This document shows positions 56,392 to 64,000 of a stretch of DNA of 64,000 nt, piece after piece. Source of the DNA: Enterococcus hirae ATCC 9790 (GTDB lineage: Bacteria > Bacillota > Bacilli > Lactobacillales > Enterococcaceae); NCBI RefSeq assembly GCF_000271405.2, contig NC_018081.1, positions 1,012,001 through 1,076,000 of the forward strand, written 5' to 3'. Numbering within the stretch: the stretch's first letter is position 1; each line of letters begins with the position of its first letter. The notes under the pieces were generated by a model. It was not told where the DNA came from and searched no databases. It saw only the letters and a program-made list of their open reading frames with translations. The position numbers and the translations under genes were made by a program.

Positions 56392-58965
56392 GTGAAAAAT
56401 AAAAGTCATACGGCATTTCAGTGGTTGAAAAATCATAGCTTGATTTTAAAAATGATTTTTTTTGGATCTATTATAGTTTTCGTTGCCAATCAAGTCGTAA
56501 ATATTGCAAATGGAATGAGTTGGCAAGATATTTGGCAAACTATGCGACAACAAAGTTATGTTACGCTGTGTTTAATGGTTTTAGTGGGGTTGATCGGTGT
56601 TTTGCCAATGTTGTTGTATGACTGGGTGACGATTCGCGTGTTGGAAAAACAAGGGAAACCTAAAATGAAGCGTCACGATTTTTTCTTAGCTGCTTTTATT
56701 ACGAATACAATTAATAACTTAGCGGGCTTTGGAGGAATTGTTGGAGCTAGTCTTAGAGCAAATTTTTATGGAAAAGAAACAAATCGGAAAATGGTACTTG
56801 CTACCGTTTCTAAAGTTGCATTATTTATGTTGACTGGTTTATCATTATGGTCATTTCTAACGTTCATTGATGTTTTTTTTCTACAAACTACTAGTATTTT
56901 TAGAAGTTATTGGATTTGGTTACTTGGCGGTAGTGTGATAGCACCGGCTATTTTTTTCTTTGCTTATTTAAAAAGAAGAACATTATTTGCGGAATTCTAT
57001 CCTAAGGGTCTAGTCGGGTTACTGTTAGCTTCTGTGGGGCAATGGACTGGAGCATTGGTCGTTTTTTTAGCGATTGGTTATTTGATGGATGTAGATATTT
57101 CCTTATTTTCGATTTATCCAATGTTTATTATCGCTACGTTAATCGGTATGTTGACAATGGTTCCTGGGGGTGTCGGGACATTTGATGTGTTGATGATCTT
57201 AGGTATGAGTCAGTTAGCTGTTCGACAAGATATTGCAGTGGTTTGGTTACTTTATTACCGTTTGTTTTATTATGTGGTTCCTTTTGCGGTTGGCTTATTT
57301 TTATTTCTGTCACATACTGGAGTAAAAGTGAATCGTTTTTTAGACAATATACCACGACTGCTCTTTCAAAAAATCGCGCATTTTATTTTGGTCACAGCCG
57401 TTTATTTTGCAGGGATCATGATGGTGTTACTATCTACGATTACGAATCTTTCTGCGATCAGTCGATTGTTTCAGATTTTATTACCTTTCTCGTTTAATTT
57501 TTTAGACCAAACGTTGAATCTATTGATTGGATTCTTATTGCTTGGGTTGGGAAGAGCGTTAGCAATGAAAGTGAAGAAGGCTTTTTTACCAACTATTGCT
57601 TTATTAGCTTTTGGAATCATTAACACAGTTACTCGAACATTATCTTGGCAATTGATTTTAGTGTATATCTTGATTCTTCTGGCTGTCTGGCTAGCTCGGA
57701 AAGAATTTTACCGTAAAAAATTTGTTTATTCATGGGGTGCCATTCTTTTTGATCTATGTTTGTTTGGGTTTCTATTTATCGTCTATGCAATTGCAGGGTA
57801 TCATAGTGGACGTTTTTGGGTAAATCGATTGACAGCTGATCGCTTTCTCCTGTTCCCATCCGATGAAGTTTGGTTTTCAGGCTTGATTGGTCTAGGGATC
57901 TCGCTGTTGGCATTAGTAGCATTGTATCAGTACCTTGCTTCTGAAACGAATGAGTTAGGGTCAGATTTACAAATCGAAAGATTCAAACAGATGTTGACCG
58001 TCTATCAGGGGACATCTGCTAGTCATTATCTTCGTTTACCAGGATATAAATATTATTACTATCAACAAAATGGAGAGGATCAAGTCGTCTTTGGTTACCA
58101 GATCAAAGGAAATAAATGCTTTGTTTTGGGAGACCCGATTGGCAATCCTAAAATGATTCGTCCTGCTATTACAGAATTTATGCAAAAAGCTGATTGCTTA
58201 GGGTATCAAATTGCTTTTTACAAGATCTCAGAAAAATATGTGGTAATGTTGCATGAATTAGGTTTTCATTTTACAAAAGTCGGCGAAGTAGGAATGGCAG
58301 ATTTGACTACAGAAGAAATGCCTTGGGTCAATCAACAGCTAGAGTACCAGCGTCTAACTAATGAAGGCTATCATTTCACTTGGTACGAACAATTACCTGA
58401 GGAATTATTAGCTGCGGTGAGCGAGGTTTCGGATCAGTGGTTACATGGTGCGAGAGAAAAGCATTTTTCTGTTGGGCGTTTTGACAAATCTTATCTGTTA
58501 GCCAGCGGTGTTGGAGTGGTACGCAAAGAACAAAAAGTGGTCGGATTTATTACAGAGCAACCAATATCTGAAAGCCAAGCAGGCTATGATCTATTACGTG
58601 TATTGCCAGATGAACCTGCTGAACTATCCGATTATTTATTAGTCAATCTATTTGTTGTCTACCAAGAAAAGGGCTATCTTGAGACAAATCTTGGTTTAGC
58701 TCCGTTAGCAAATGTAGGGGAAACAGACTTTGCATTCTTTCAAGAGCGCATCATGCATATTGTTTATAATTATGGTAGTTTTTTTTACTCCTTTCAATCG
58801 ACCTATGAAGAAAAACTGCGCTATGTCACTCGTTGGGAAGGTCGCTATTTTGCTTACATGAAGGGAAGCAGTTTTACATTTGCCACATTACAGTTGTTTA
58901 TACTAATTGGGAAGGGAAAAGAAAAAAGTATCAGTTTTGCAGAAGAAGTATTAACGGAATTGTAA
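56392..58965 (+). CDS. mprF: Phosphatidylglycerol lysyltransferase MprF
   Basis: An 857-residue membrane protein that adds amino acids (Lys, and in enterococci also Ala/Arg) from tRNA to phosphatidylglycerol and flips the product, giving resistance to cationic peptides and daptomycin. The N-terminal half has about 14 spans, with the flippase block FITNTINNLAGFGGIVGASLRA and TMVPGGVGTFDVLMILG. The C-terminal DUF2156 synthase domain starts near residue 530 (FKQMLTVYQGTSASHYLRLPGYKYYYYQ...FVLGDPIGNP) and includes GAREKHFSVGRFDKSYL. The start is a GTG with AAGGATGG upstream. Its gene lies next to, but is not evidently coregulated with, the lan locus. Confidence 0.94.
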   Translation: MKNKSHTAFQWLKNHSLILKMIFFGSIIVFVANQVVNIANGMSWQDIWQTMRQQSYVTLCLMVLVGLIGVLPMLLYDWVTIRVLEKQGKPKMKRHDFFLAAFITNTINNLAGFGGIVGASLRANFYGKETNRKMVLATVSKVALFMLTGLSLWSFLTFIDVFFLQTTSIFRSYWIWLLGGSVIAPAIFFFAYLKRRTLFAEFYPKGLVGLLLASVGQWTGALVVFLAIGYLMDVDISLFSIYPMFIIATLIGMLTMVPGGVGTFDVLMILGMSQLAVRQDIAVVWLLYYRLFYYVVPFAVGLFLFLSHTGVKVNRFLDNIPRLLFQKIAHFILVTAVYFAGIMMVLLSTITNLSAISRLFQILLPFSFNFLDQTLNLLIGFLLLGLGRALAMKVKKAFLPTIALLAFGIINTVTRTLSWQLILVYILILLAVWLARKEFYRKKFVYSWGAILFDLCLFGFLFIVYAIAGYHSGRFWVNRLTADRFLLFPSDEVWFSGLIGLGISLLALVALYQYLASETNELGSDLQIERFKQMLTVYQGTSASHYLRLPGYKYYYYQQNGEDQVVFGYQIKGNKCFVLGDPIGNPKMIRPAITEFMQKADCLGYQIAFYKISEKYVVMLHELGFHFTKVGEVGMADLTTEEMPWVNQQLEYQRLTNEGYHFTWYEQLPEELLAAVSEVSDQWLHGAREKHFSVGRFDKSYLLASGVGVVRKEQKVVGFITEQPISESQAGYDLLRVLPDEPAELSDYLLVNLFVVYQEKGYLETNLGLAPLANVGETDFAFFQERIMHIVYNYGSFFYSFQSTYEEKLRYVTRWEGRYFAYMKGSSFTFATLQLFILIGKGKEKSISFAEEVLTEL

Positions 58966-59206
58966 ATTGCGTAAATAGAGGAATAACTGGTGACGTATTT
59001 TAGCTACCCATAGTTTAAAACGTAAAAAAGCGATTGACGGTAGCTAGAGACAATGAATGTGGTCGAAGGATGGTTTGTTTTATCTGTAGACAGAAAAGGT
59101 CTGAGAAAACCGCTAAGATCGTAAACACGTCACTCGTATGAGCTATACTTTTATTTTTCTCTGTGATAGAATACTTGCGACTTAGACTTTTTGAATGGGT
59201 GAGAGG

Positions 59207-60055
59207 ATGGAACTGATAGAAAAAGCACCAGCTAAGATCAATTTGGGATTAGATGTCTTGTACAAGCGTCCCGATGAGTATCACGAGCTGGAAATGGTAA
59301 TGTCGAGTGTAGATTTAGCAGATCACTTATTCTTTGAAGAGATACCTGAGGATCGAATCATCGTAGAAACGAATAAGGCATTTTTGCCAGTAGATCAACG
59401 AAATAACGTTTATCAAGCAGCAACATTGCTTAAGAATAAGTATCATATCAAAAAAGGCGTAAAAATATTTGTGAAAAAAAATATTCCAGTTGCAGCTGGA
59501 CTGGGTGGGGGCAGCACAGATTGTGCAGCTGCACTGAGAGGGATCAATCAACTATGGAATCTCGGTTGTTCTCTGGAAGAATTAGCTGAGATTGGTTTGG
59601 AAGTTGGTACGGATGTGCCTTATTGTGTTTATGGTAATACTGCGTTTGTTGGCGGCAAAGGAGAAGTGGTCCAAGTTCTCCCTTCAATGCCTCAGTGTTG
59701 GGTAATCTTGGTGAAACCTAAAATGAGTGTTTCGACTAGGACCGTCTTCAAAGAAGTAGATGCGCAAAAAATCCAGCATCAGAACATTCCTAGACTAGTG
59801 GAGGCAATCCAGCAACAAGATTACCATACGATGATTCAATACATGGGAAATAGTTTAGAAGATGTTACCGGCAAACGTCATCCAATTATCCATCAAATCA
59901 AAGAACGCATGTTAAAGTATGGGGCAGATGCCGCTTTGATGAGCGGAAGCGGACCGACAGTCTTTGCCTTATGTCAACATTATTCAAGAGCACAAAGAGT
60001 CTATAACGGGCTGAAAGGTTTCTGTGATGAAGTATATTTAGTACGCACGTTGTAA
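59207..60055 (+). CDS. ispE: 4-diphosphocytidyl-2-C-methyl-D-erythritol kinase
   Basis: A 282-residue GHMP kinase of the non-mevalonate isoprenoid route. EKAPAKINLGLDVLYKRPDEYHELEMVMSSVDL is the substrate part, VAAGLGGGSTDCAAALRGIN the ATP loop, and ALMSGSGPTVFAL the third GHMP motif. The ATG at 59207 begins the family-conserved sequence, with GGTGAGAGG before it. Most enterococci make isoprenoids by the mevalonate route and keep ispE as an orphan; whether other MEP genes exist is not visible here. A terminator follows. Confidence 0.93.
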   Translation: MELIEKAPAKINLGLDVLYKRPDEYHELEMVMSSVDLADHLFFEEIPEDRIIVETNKAFLPVDQRNNVYQAATLLKNKYHIKKGVKIFVKKNIPVAAGLGGGSTDCAAALRGINQLWNLGCSLEELAEIGLEVGTDVPYCVYGNTAFVGGKGEVVQVLPSMPQCWVILVKPKMSVSTRTVFKEVDAQKIQHQNIPRLVEAIQQQDYHTMIQYMGNSLEDVTGKRHPIIHQIKERMLKYGADAALMSGSGPTVFALCQHYSRAQRVYNGLKGFCDEVYLVRTL

Positions 60056-60094
60056 AATAGGCCAGAACTAGTTGTTGCTAAGAGATGAAGAATA

Positions 60095-60134
60095 AAAAAT
60101 CTACAAAACAGAAGAAGCTGTTTTGAGATTTTTT
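60095..60134 (+). terminator. Terminator of ispE
   Basis: AAAAATCTACAAAACAG and CTGTTTTGAGATTTTT form a stem with one mismatch, and a T-run follows. Confidence 0.88.
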
Positions 60135-60301
60135 TTGAGTTGGTTGCAGCTTAGTTACTCTAAACGTTATTTATTCTATTTAGAAATTGGAAAAAATGGT
60201 CTAGATAACTTGTTGGGCTCTCAGTAACATGAATAAACTATCATTCATTTTACGGTTTACATTGAATTTATTCGTATAAATCAGAAATTGAAGGATTTCT
60301 A

Positions 60302-60363
60302 TTGACTCTATTTTTTTATTCTGATACATTAAGTTCCGTTGATAAATCGTAATTTTACGATTT
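60302..60363 (+). promoter_or_regulatory. Promoter and Zur box of the zinc uptake operon
   Basis: TTGACT (60302-60307) and TACATT (60325-60330), 17 bp apart, form a good sigma-A promoter. AAATCGTAATTTTACGATTT at 60344-60363 is a perfect palindrome and close to the Firmicutes Zur box, lacking one central base. It would lie over the first transcribed bases, so zinc-loaded Zur should block transcription. Confidence 0.7.
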
Positions 60364-60381
60364 GTTCGAAAGGAGAGTCTT

Positions 60382-61332
60382 ATGAAAAAATATATGATTG
60401 GTTTAACACTAGCTGTAGGGATGTTTTTATTAGCGGCTTGTGGTGGTACGAACCAAAAGGATTCAAAGAAAAATGAGTTAACGATTGTTACGACCTTTTA
60501 TCCGATGTATGAATTTACGAAAGAAGTAGTTGGAAATGAAGGAAACGTCAAGTTGTTGATCCCATCTGGGACTGAACCGCATGATTTTGAACCTAGTGCA
60601 AAACAACAAGCAGAAATCGCTGATGCGGATGTGTTTGTTTATAATAGTCCAGATATGGAATTTTTTGTTGATTCATTGAAAGATTCTGTCGATACGAATA
60701 AAACATTGATGATTGAAGCAGCTAAAGGAATTGATCGTCTGAAATCAGCAGAAGAAGACCATGACCATGATCATGAACATGAAGAAGCTTCTTCTGAAAG
60801 TCATTCGCATGAGTATGATCCACATATTTGGTTAGATCCTGTGTTAGCAATCAAAGAGGTCAAAACAATTGCTTCAGAGCTTGGGAAAAAGTATCCTGAT
60901 AAAAAGGCAACTTTTGATAAAAATGCGGATGCTTATATCAAAAAATTAGAAAACCTGAACCAAAAATATACGGATGCACTCAAAGATGCCAAAAACCGCA
61001 CGTTTGTGACGCAACATGCCGCATTTGCGTATTTAGCGAATCAGTATGATTTACACCAACAAGCGATTGCAGGGGTAACGCCTGATCAAGAACCCACACC
61101 AAGCCGCTTAGCTGAACTAAAAGATTTTGTGAACAAAAATAAGATTAAAGTGATTTATTTTGAAGAAAATGCGTCATCCAAAGTGGCAGAAACATTGTCG
61201 AAAGAAACGGGTGTTAAATTAGAAGTATTGAATCCATTAGAGAGTTTGACAAGTGAACAAATCAAAGCGGGTGAAAATTATATTTCGGTAATGGAAGAGA
61301 ACTTAAAAGCGTTAAAAGAAAGTATTAATTAA
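60382..61332 (+). CDS. adcA: Zinc ABC transporter substrate-binding lipoprotein
   Basis: A 316-residue lipoprotein of the cluster 9 (ZnuA/AdcA) family. The signal peptide ends in the lipobox LLAAC with the lipidated Cys at residue 20. The metal ligands are in GTEPHDFEP, the His of [10 protein letters not shown], the His of [10 protein letters not shown] and the acidic YFEENAS. A His/Asp/Glu-rich flexible loop (near residues 122-142, [10 protein letters not shown]) marks zinc specificity. The C-terminal ZinT-like domain of the longer streptococcal AdcA is absent. AAAGGAGAG precedes the ATG. Confidence 0.94.
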   Translation: MKKYMIGLTLAVGMFLLAACGGTNQKDSKKNELTIVTTFYPMYEFTKEVVGNEGNVKLLIPSGTEPHDFEPSAKQQAEIADADVFVYNSPDMEFFVDSLKDSVDTNKTLMIEAAKGIDRLKSAEEDHDHDHEHEEASSESHSHEYDPHIWLDPVLAIKEVKTIASELGKKYPDKKATFDKNADAYIKKLENLNQKYTDALKDAKNRTFVTQHAAFAYLANQYDLHQQAIAGVTPDQEPTPSRLAELKDFVNKNKIKVIYFEENASSKVAETLSKETGVKLEVLNPLESLTSEQIKAGENYISVMEENLKALKESIN

Positions 61333-61349
61333 GAACGGAGGCATTTCGC

Positions 61350-62030
61350 GTGCATTATATCGAAATATCCGATTTGACTTTTTATTATGATGAAGAACCT
61401 GTATTAGAAGATGTGTCTTATCACGTTGATGCAGGAGAGTTCGTTATTCTAACAGGAGAAAACGGTGCAGCAAAATCAACATTGATCAAAGCTTCCTTAG
61501 GCTTGTTAAAACCTTCTAAGGGAACAGTGAAAATCGCCCCAAAAAATCAAGAAGGACAAAAATTAAGTATTGGTTACATTCCCCAACAAGTGGCATCTTT
61601 TAATGCTGGCTTTCCAAGTACAGTCTTAGAATTGGTTCGTTCCGGTCGCTATCCGAGAGGACGTTGGTTCAAACGGCTTTCTGAAAAAGATCATCAGCAT
61701 GTTAAACGAGCTTTAGAATCTGTTGGAATGTGGGAGATGCGTCATCGACGGATCGGAGAATTATCCGGTGGACAGAAACAACGGATTAGCTTAGCCCGTA
61801 TTTTTGCGACTGACCCAGATTTATTTATATTGGATGAACCGACAACGGGAATGGATGAAGAATCTCGTAATGAATTTTATCGACTATTGCGTCATAGTGC
61901 CCATGAACATGGCAAGGCAATTTTGATGATTACTCATGATCATGAGGATATCAAGCAATATGCGGATCGACAAATTCGTTTGGTAAGAAAGGAGGATTCT
62001 CCATGGCGTTGCTTTCATATGAATTCATGA
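61350..62030 (+). CDS. adcC: Zinc ABC transporter ATP-binding protein
   Basis: A 226-residue ATPase subunit. Walker A is GENGAAKST at 36-44 (the usual last Gly before Lys is Ala here, a variant common in this subfamily), with Q-loop IPQQVAS, signature LSGGQKQR, Walker [13 protein letters not shown] and H-loop MITHDHED. It starts at GTG with ACGGAGG upstream. The gene overlaps the permease gene by 28 bp. Confidence 0.94.
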   Translation: MHYIEISDLTFYYDEEPVLEDVSYHVDAGEFVILTGENGAAKSTLIKASLGLLKPSKGTVKIAPKNQEGQKLSIGYIPQQVASFNAGFPSTVLELVRSGRYPRGRWFKRLSEKDHQHVKRALESVGMWEMRHRRIGELSGGQKQRISLARIFATDPDLFILDEPTTGMDEESRNEFYRLLRHSAHEHGKAILMITHDHEDIKQYADRQIRLVRKEDSPWRCFHMNS

Positions 62031-62827
62031 GACGAGCTTTTTTAGCAGCCATTTTTATTGCGGGGATTGCTCCAATGTTAGGTGTCTTTTTAGTGATCCG
62101 AAGACAATCATTGATGGCAGATACACTGTCACACGTTTCGCTGGCAGGGGTGGCATTGGGTTTCTTTTTGAATATCAATCCAACGTTGACTACGATGTTC
62201 GTAGTAATATTAGCTGCGGTGATTTTAGAATATTTACGTACGATTTATCGTACTTACTCAGAAATTTCAATTGCGATCTTAATGGCTGGCGGACTGGCGC
62301 TGGCATTAGTTTTGATGAATCTTAGTGGTGGAAACTCAGCCACAAGTATCCAATCGTACCTCTTTGGCTCGATTGTGACGATTACTTGGGATCAAGTTAT
62401 CTTTTTGGGTGTATTATTTGTTATTATTGGTTTCTTATTCTTTTTGTTCAAGCGACCAATGTACGTGCTGACTTTTGATGAAGATACCGCCCATGTTGAT
62501 GGTCTGCCTGTTCACCGTATGTCAATGCTGTTCAACGTGATTACGGGTGTTGCGATTGCTGTCATGATCCCAATTGCCGGGGCATTATTGATTTCAGCAA
62601 TTATGGTCCTGCCTGCAGCGATCGGTATGCGCTTAGGCAAAAGTTTCAATGTGGTGATTGCCATTAGTATCGGTGTTGGCTTTATCGGCATGTTATCGGG
62701 ACTAACAAGTTCCTTTTATCTAGATACGCCACCGGGTGCGACGATCACACTAGTCTTTATCGTGTTGTTTCTTGTGGTCAATTTGTTCAAGCGGGTGCTT
62801 GTTTCCATTAAGCGAAAAAATAAATAA
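62003..62827 (+). CDS. adcB: Zinc ABC transporter permease
   Basis: A 274-residue membrane protein of the ZnuB/ABC-3 family with eight or nine spans. Landmarks are the start [53 protein letters not shown] and the [23 protein letters not shown] block. AAAGGAGGATTCTCC overlaps the adcC end and sets the start. Third and last gene of the Zur-controlled unit. Confidence 0.94.
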   Translation: MALLSYEFMRRAFLAAIFIAGIAPMLGVFLVIRRQSLMADTLSHVSLAGVALGFFLNINPTLTTMFVVILAAVILEYLRTIYRTYSEISIAILMAGGLALALVLMNLSGGNSATSIQSYLFGSIVTITWDQVIFLGVLFVIIGFLFFLFKRPMYVLTFDEDTAHVDGLPVHRMSMLFNVITGVAIAVMIPIAGALLISAIMVLPAAIGMRLGKSFNVVIAISIGVGFIGMLSGLTSSFYLDTPPGATITLVFIVLFLVVNLFKRVLVSIKRKNK

Positions 62828-62833
62828 AAAATC

Positions 62834-62878
62834 AAAAAGAAAAGCGATGAAAACGAAAAATTTTCATTGCTTTTTCTT
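62834..62878 (+). terminator. Terminator of the adc operon
   Basis: AAAAAGAAAAGCGATGAAAA and TTTTCATTGCTTTTTCTT form a long stem with one mismatch and a gap, followed by a T-rich stretch. Confidence 0.78.
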
Positions 62879-62889
62879 ATATTTAGATA

Positions 62890-62935
62890 AATACCGAACT
62901 ATTTAACTTATTTTCTTACAAAATTTTCGAATTTT
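62890..62935. promoter_or_regulatory. PurBox pair upstream of purR
   Basis: AATACCGAACTAT (62890-62902) fits the PurBox AWWWCCGAACWWT exactly. A weaker, inverted site (AATTTTCGAATTT, two mismatches) lies about 20 bp downstream. PurR binds such inverted pairs, which suggests autoregulation of purR. Confidence 0.6.
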
Positions 62936-62992
62936 TAAATGAAAACTTATATAATGTAAAACGATATAATTTCTTAAAAGGAGCTGAAATAT

Positions 62993-63811
62993 GTGAAAGT
63001 ACGTCGCAGTGAACGTCTTGTTGATATGACTCAGTATTTATTAGATCATCCTCACGAATTAATTTCATTGACAAGTTTTGCCGAACGTTATGAATCTGCT
63101 AAATCTTCGATCAGTGAAGACTTGGCAATTATCAAAAAAACATTTAAGGAACGAGGGTATGGTACCCTAGAAACAATTCCAGGTGCCGCTGGTGGGGTTT
63201 TATTTATACCAGAGATTTCTTACGAAGAAGCCAAAAAATACATTGAGTCGTTAGCTGAACGATTGTCTGAACAAGATCGTTTGTTGCCTGGAGGTTATGT
63301 TTATCTATCCGATTTACTAGGTGAGCCCGAATTATTGCGCCAAGTTGGAAAAATCATTGCTTCTAAGTATTTAGGTGAAAAAATCGATGCAGTGATGACA
63401 GTTGCTACGAAAGGCGTGCCGATCGCGCAAGCTGTGTCCTATTATTTAAATGCACCGTTTGTTATCGTACGCCGTGATTCAAAGATCACAGAAGGATCGA
63501 CAGTTAGTGTGAATTATGTTTCTGGTTCTTCTGAACGAATCGAAAAGATGGAATTGTCAAAAAGAAGTCTTAAACGTGGTTCTCGTGTCCTAGTCGTTGA
63601 TGATTTTATGAAAGGCGGCGGCACAGTCAATGGAATGAAGAGCTTGATCGAAGAGTTTGAATCTGAACTTGTAGGAATCACCGTTTTTGCAGAATCCAAA
63701 TTTAATGGTCATCGTGCAATTGACGATTATACTTCATTACTATACGTGAAAGATGTCGACACGAAGACCAAAAACATTACAGTTGTACCAGGAAATTATT
63801 TCAAAGATTAG
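62993..63811 (+). CDS. purR: Purine operon repressor PurR
   Basis: A 272-residue regulator. The N-terminal winged helix is VRRSERLVDMTQYLLDHPHELISLTSFAERYESAKSSISEDLAIIK. The C-terminal phosphoribosyltransferase-like domain has the PRPP loop RVLVVDDFMKGGGTVNGMKSLI. It represses purine synthesis genes when PRPP is low. The start is a GTG with AAAGGAG 8 nt upstream. The PurBox pair upstream points to autoregulation. Complete. Confidence 0.96.
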   Translation: MKVRRSERLVDMTQYLLDHPHELISLTSFAERYESAKSSISEDLAIIKKTFKERGYGTLETIPGAAGGVLFIPEISYEEAKKYIESLAERLSEQDRLLPGGYVYLSDLLGEPELLRQVGKIIASKYLGEKIDAVMTVATKGVPIAQAVSYYLNAPFVIVRRDSKITEGSTVSVNYVSGSSERIEKMELSKRSLKRGSRVLVVDDFMKGGGTVNGMKSLIEEFESELVGITVFAESKFNGHRAIDDYTSLLYVKDVDTKTKNITVVPGNYFKD

Positions 63812-63883
63812 AGATTGAAAATTTATTTATTTGCCGATCAATAATAGCTGGAAGAGATTGTGACAGAAGTGTCCAGCTCTGAG

Positions 63884-63943
63884 AAATAAGCCGGAGAATC
63901 CGAAAATAGTTTCACCTATTTTGGGAATTCTTTGGCTTATTTT
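63884..63943 (+). terminator. Terminator after purR
   Basis: AAATAAGCC...AGAATCC...AAAATAG and CTATTTTGGGAATTCTTTGGCTTATTTT form a long stem with small internal loops, ending in T. No gene is seen from here to the window end. Confidence 0.75.
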
Positions 63944-64000
63944 CGATAGAAACACTACAGCAACCAGCAACAACAAATCAGATATTCAGCTGTTATCTGT

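Overview
The window is a chromosomal segment of a low-GC Gram-positive coccus, almost certainly an Enterococcus. The dut-radA-yacL-gltX-cysES-mrnC-rlmB-yacP-sigma block, the pgsA-cinA-recA-rny block and the mprF-ispE-adc-purR block are typical of this genus, and the ribosome binding sites are strong AGGAGG types. A crtN-crtM carotenoid operon points to a yellow-pigmented species. E. mundtii or a close relative is my inference; the species cannot be fixed from sequence reading alone.

Layout. 0-4 kb: the tail of an unknown gene, then a four-gene operon on the minus strand (ABC ATPase, ABC permease, DesK-type histidine kinase, LuxR-type response regulator) with a 20-bp perfect palindrome upstream. 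4-12 kb: an orphan family 1 phospho-beta-glucosidase, a Cys-less PTS IIB-like protein, a frameshifted MutS-like ATPase, an ABC-2 exporter pair, an acetyltransferase and a tRNA dihydrouridine synthase. 12-28 kb is the accessory part: crtNM with twin palindromic operators, a reduced type VII secretion locus (esxA, esaB, essB, essC only), a SWIM zinc-finger protein, an Rrf2/NmrA divergent pair, and a PadR/MFS divergent pair whose transporter carries a nonsense codon. Copies of a degenerate interspersed repeat sit in the intergenic gaps. 28-31 kb: proBA, with small genes beside it. 31-51.6 kb is housekeeping: dUTPase, RadA, YacL, GltX, a cysteine T-box with cysE-cysS, Mini-III, RlmB, YacP, a SigH-like sigma factor, Veg, MscL, two M16 peptidase-like proteins, a RodZ-like protein, PgsA, CinA, RecA and RNase Y. 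52-55.3 kb: a small orphan class II lanthipeptide locus. 55.4-64 kb: proC, mprF, ispE, a Zur-box-controlled zinc ABC importer and purR.

The most interesting item is the lanthipeptide locus between rny and proC. It holds a LanM-type synthetase split by an ATGA overlap at an A7 run, which is also a canonical A_AAA_AAA slippery heptamer. It is followed by an unlisted 53-residue precursor with a Ser/Thr/Cys-rich C-terminus ending in CC. No transporter, protease or immunity gene is adjacent. A caution goes with this: at least three other genes in the window (the MutS-like gene, a small membrane protein and the 3' end of cinA) look as if exactly one A were missing from a homopolymer. The lanM split may therefore be a sequencing or assembly artefact rather than biology.

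No tRNA, rRNA, CRISPR array or insertion sequence was recognised.
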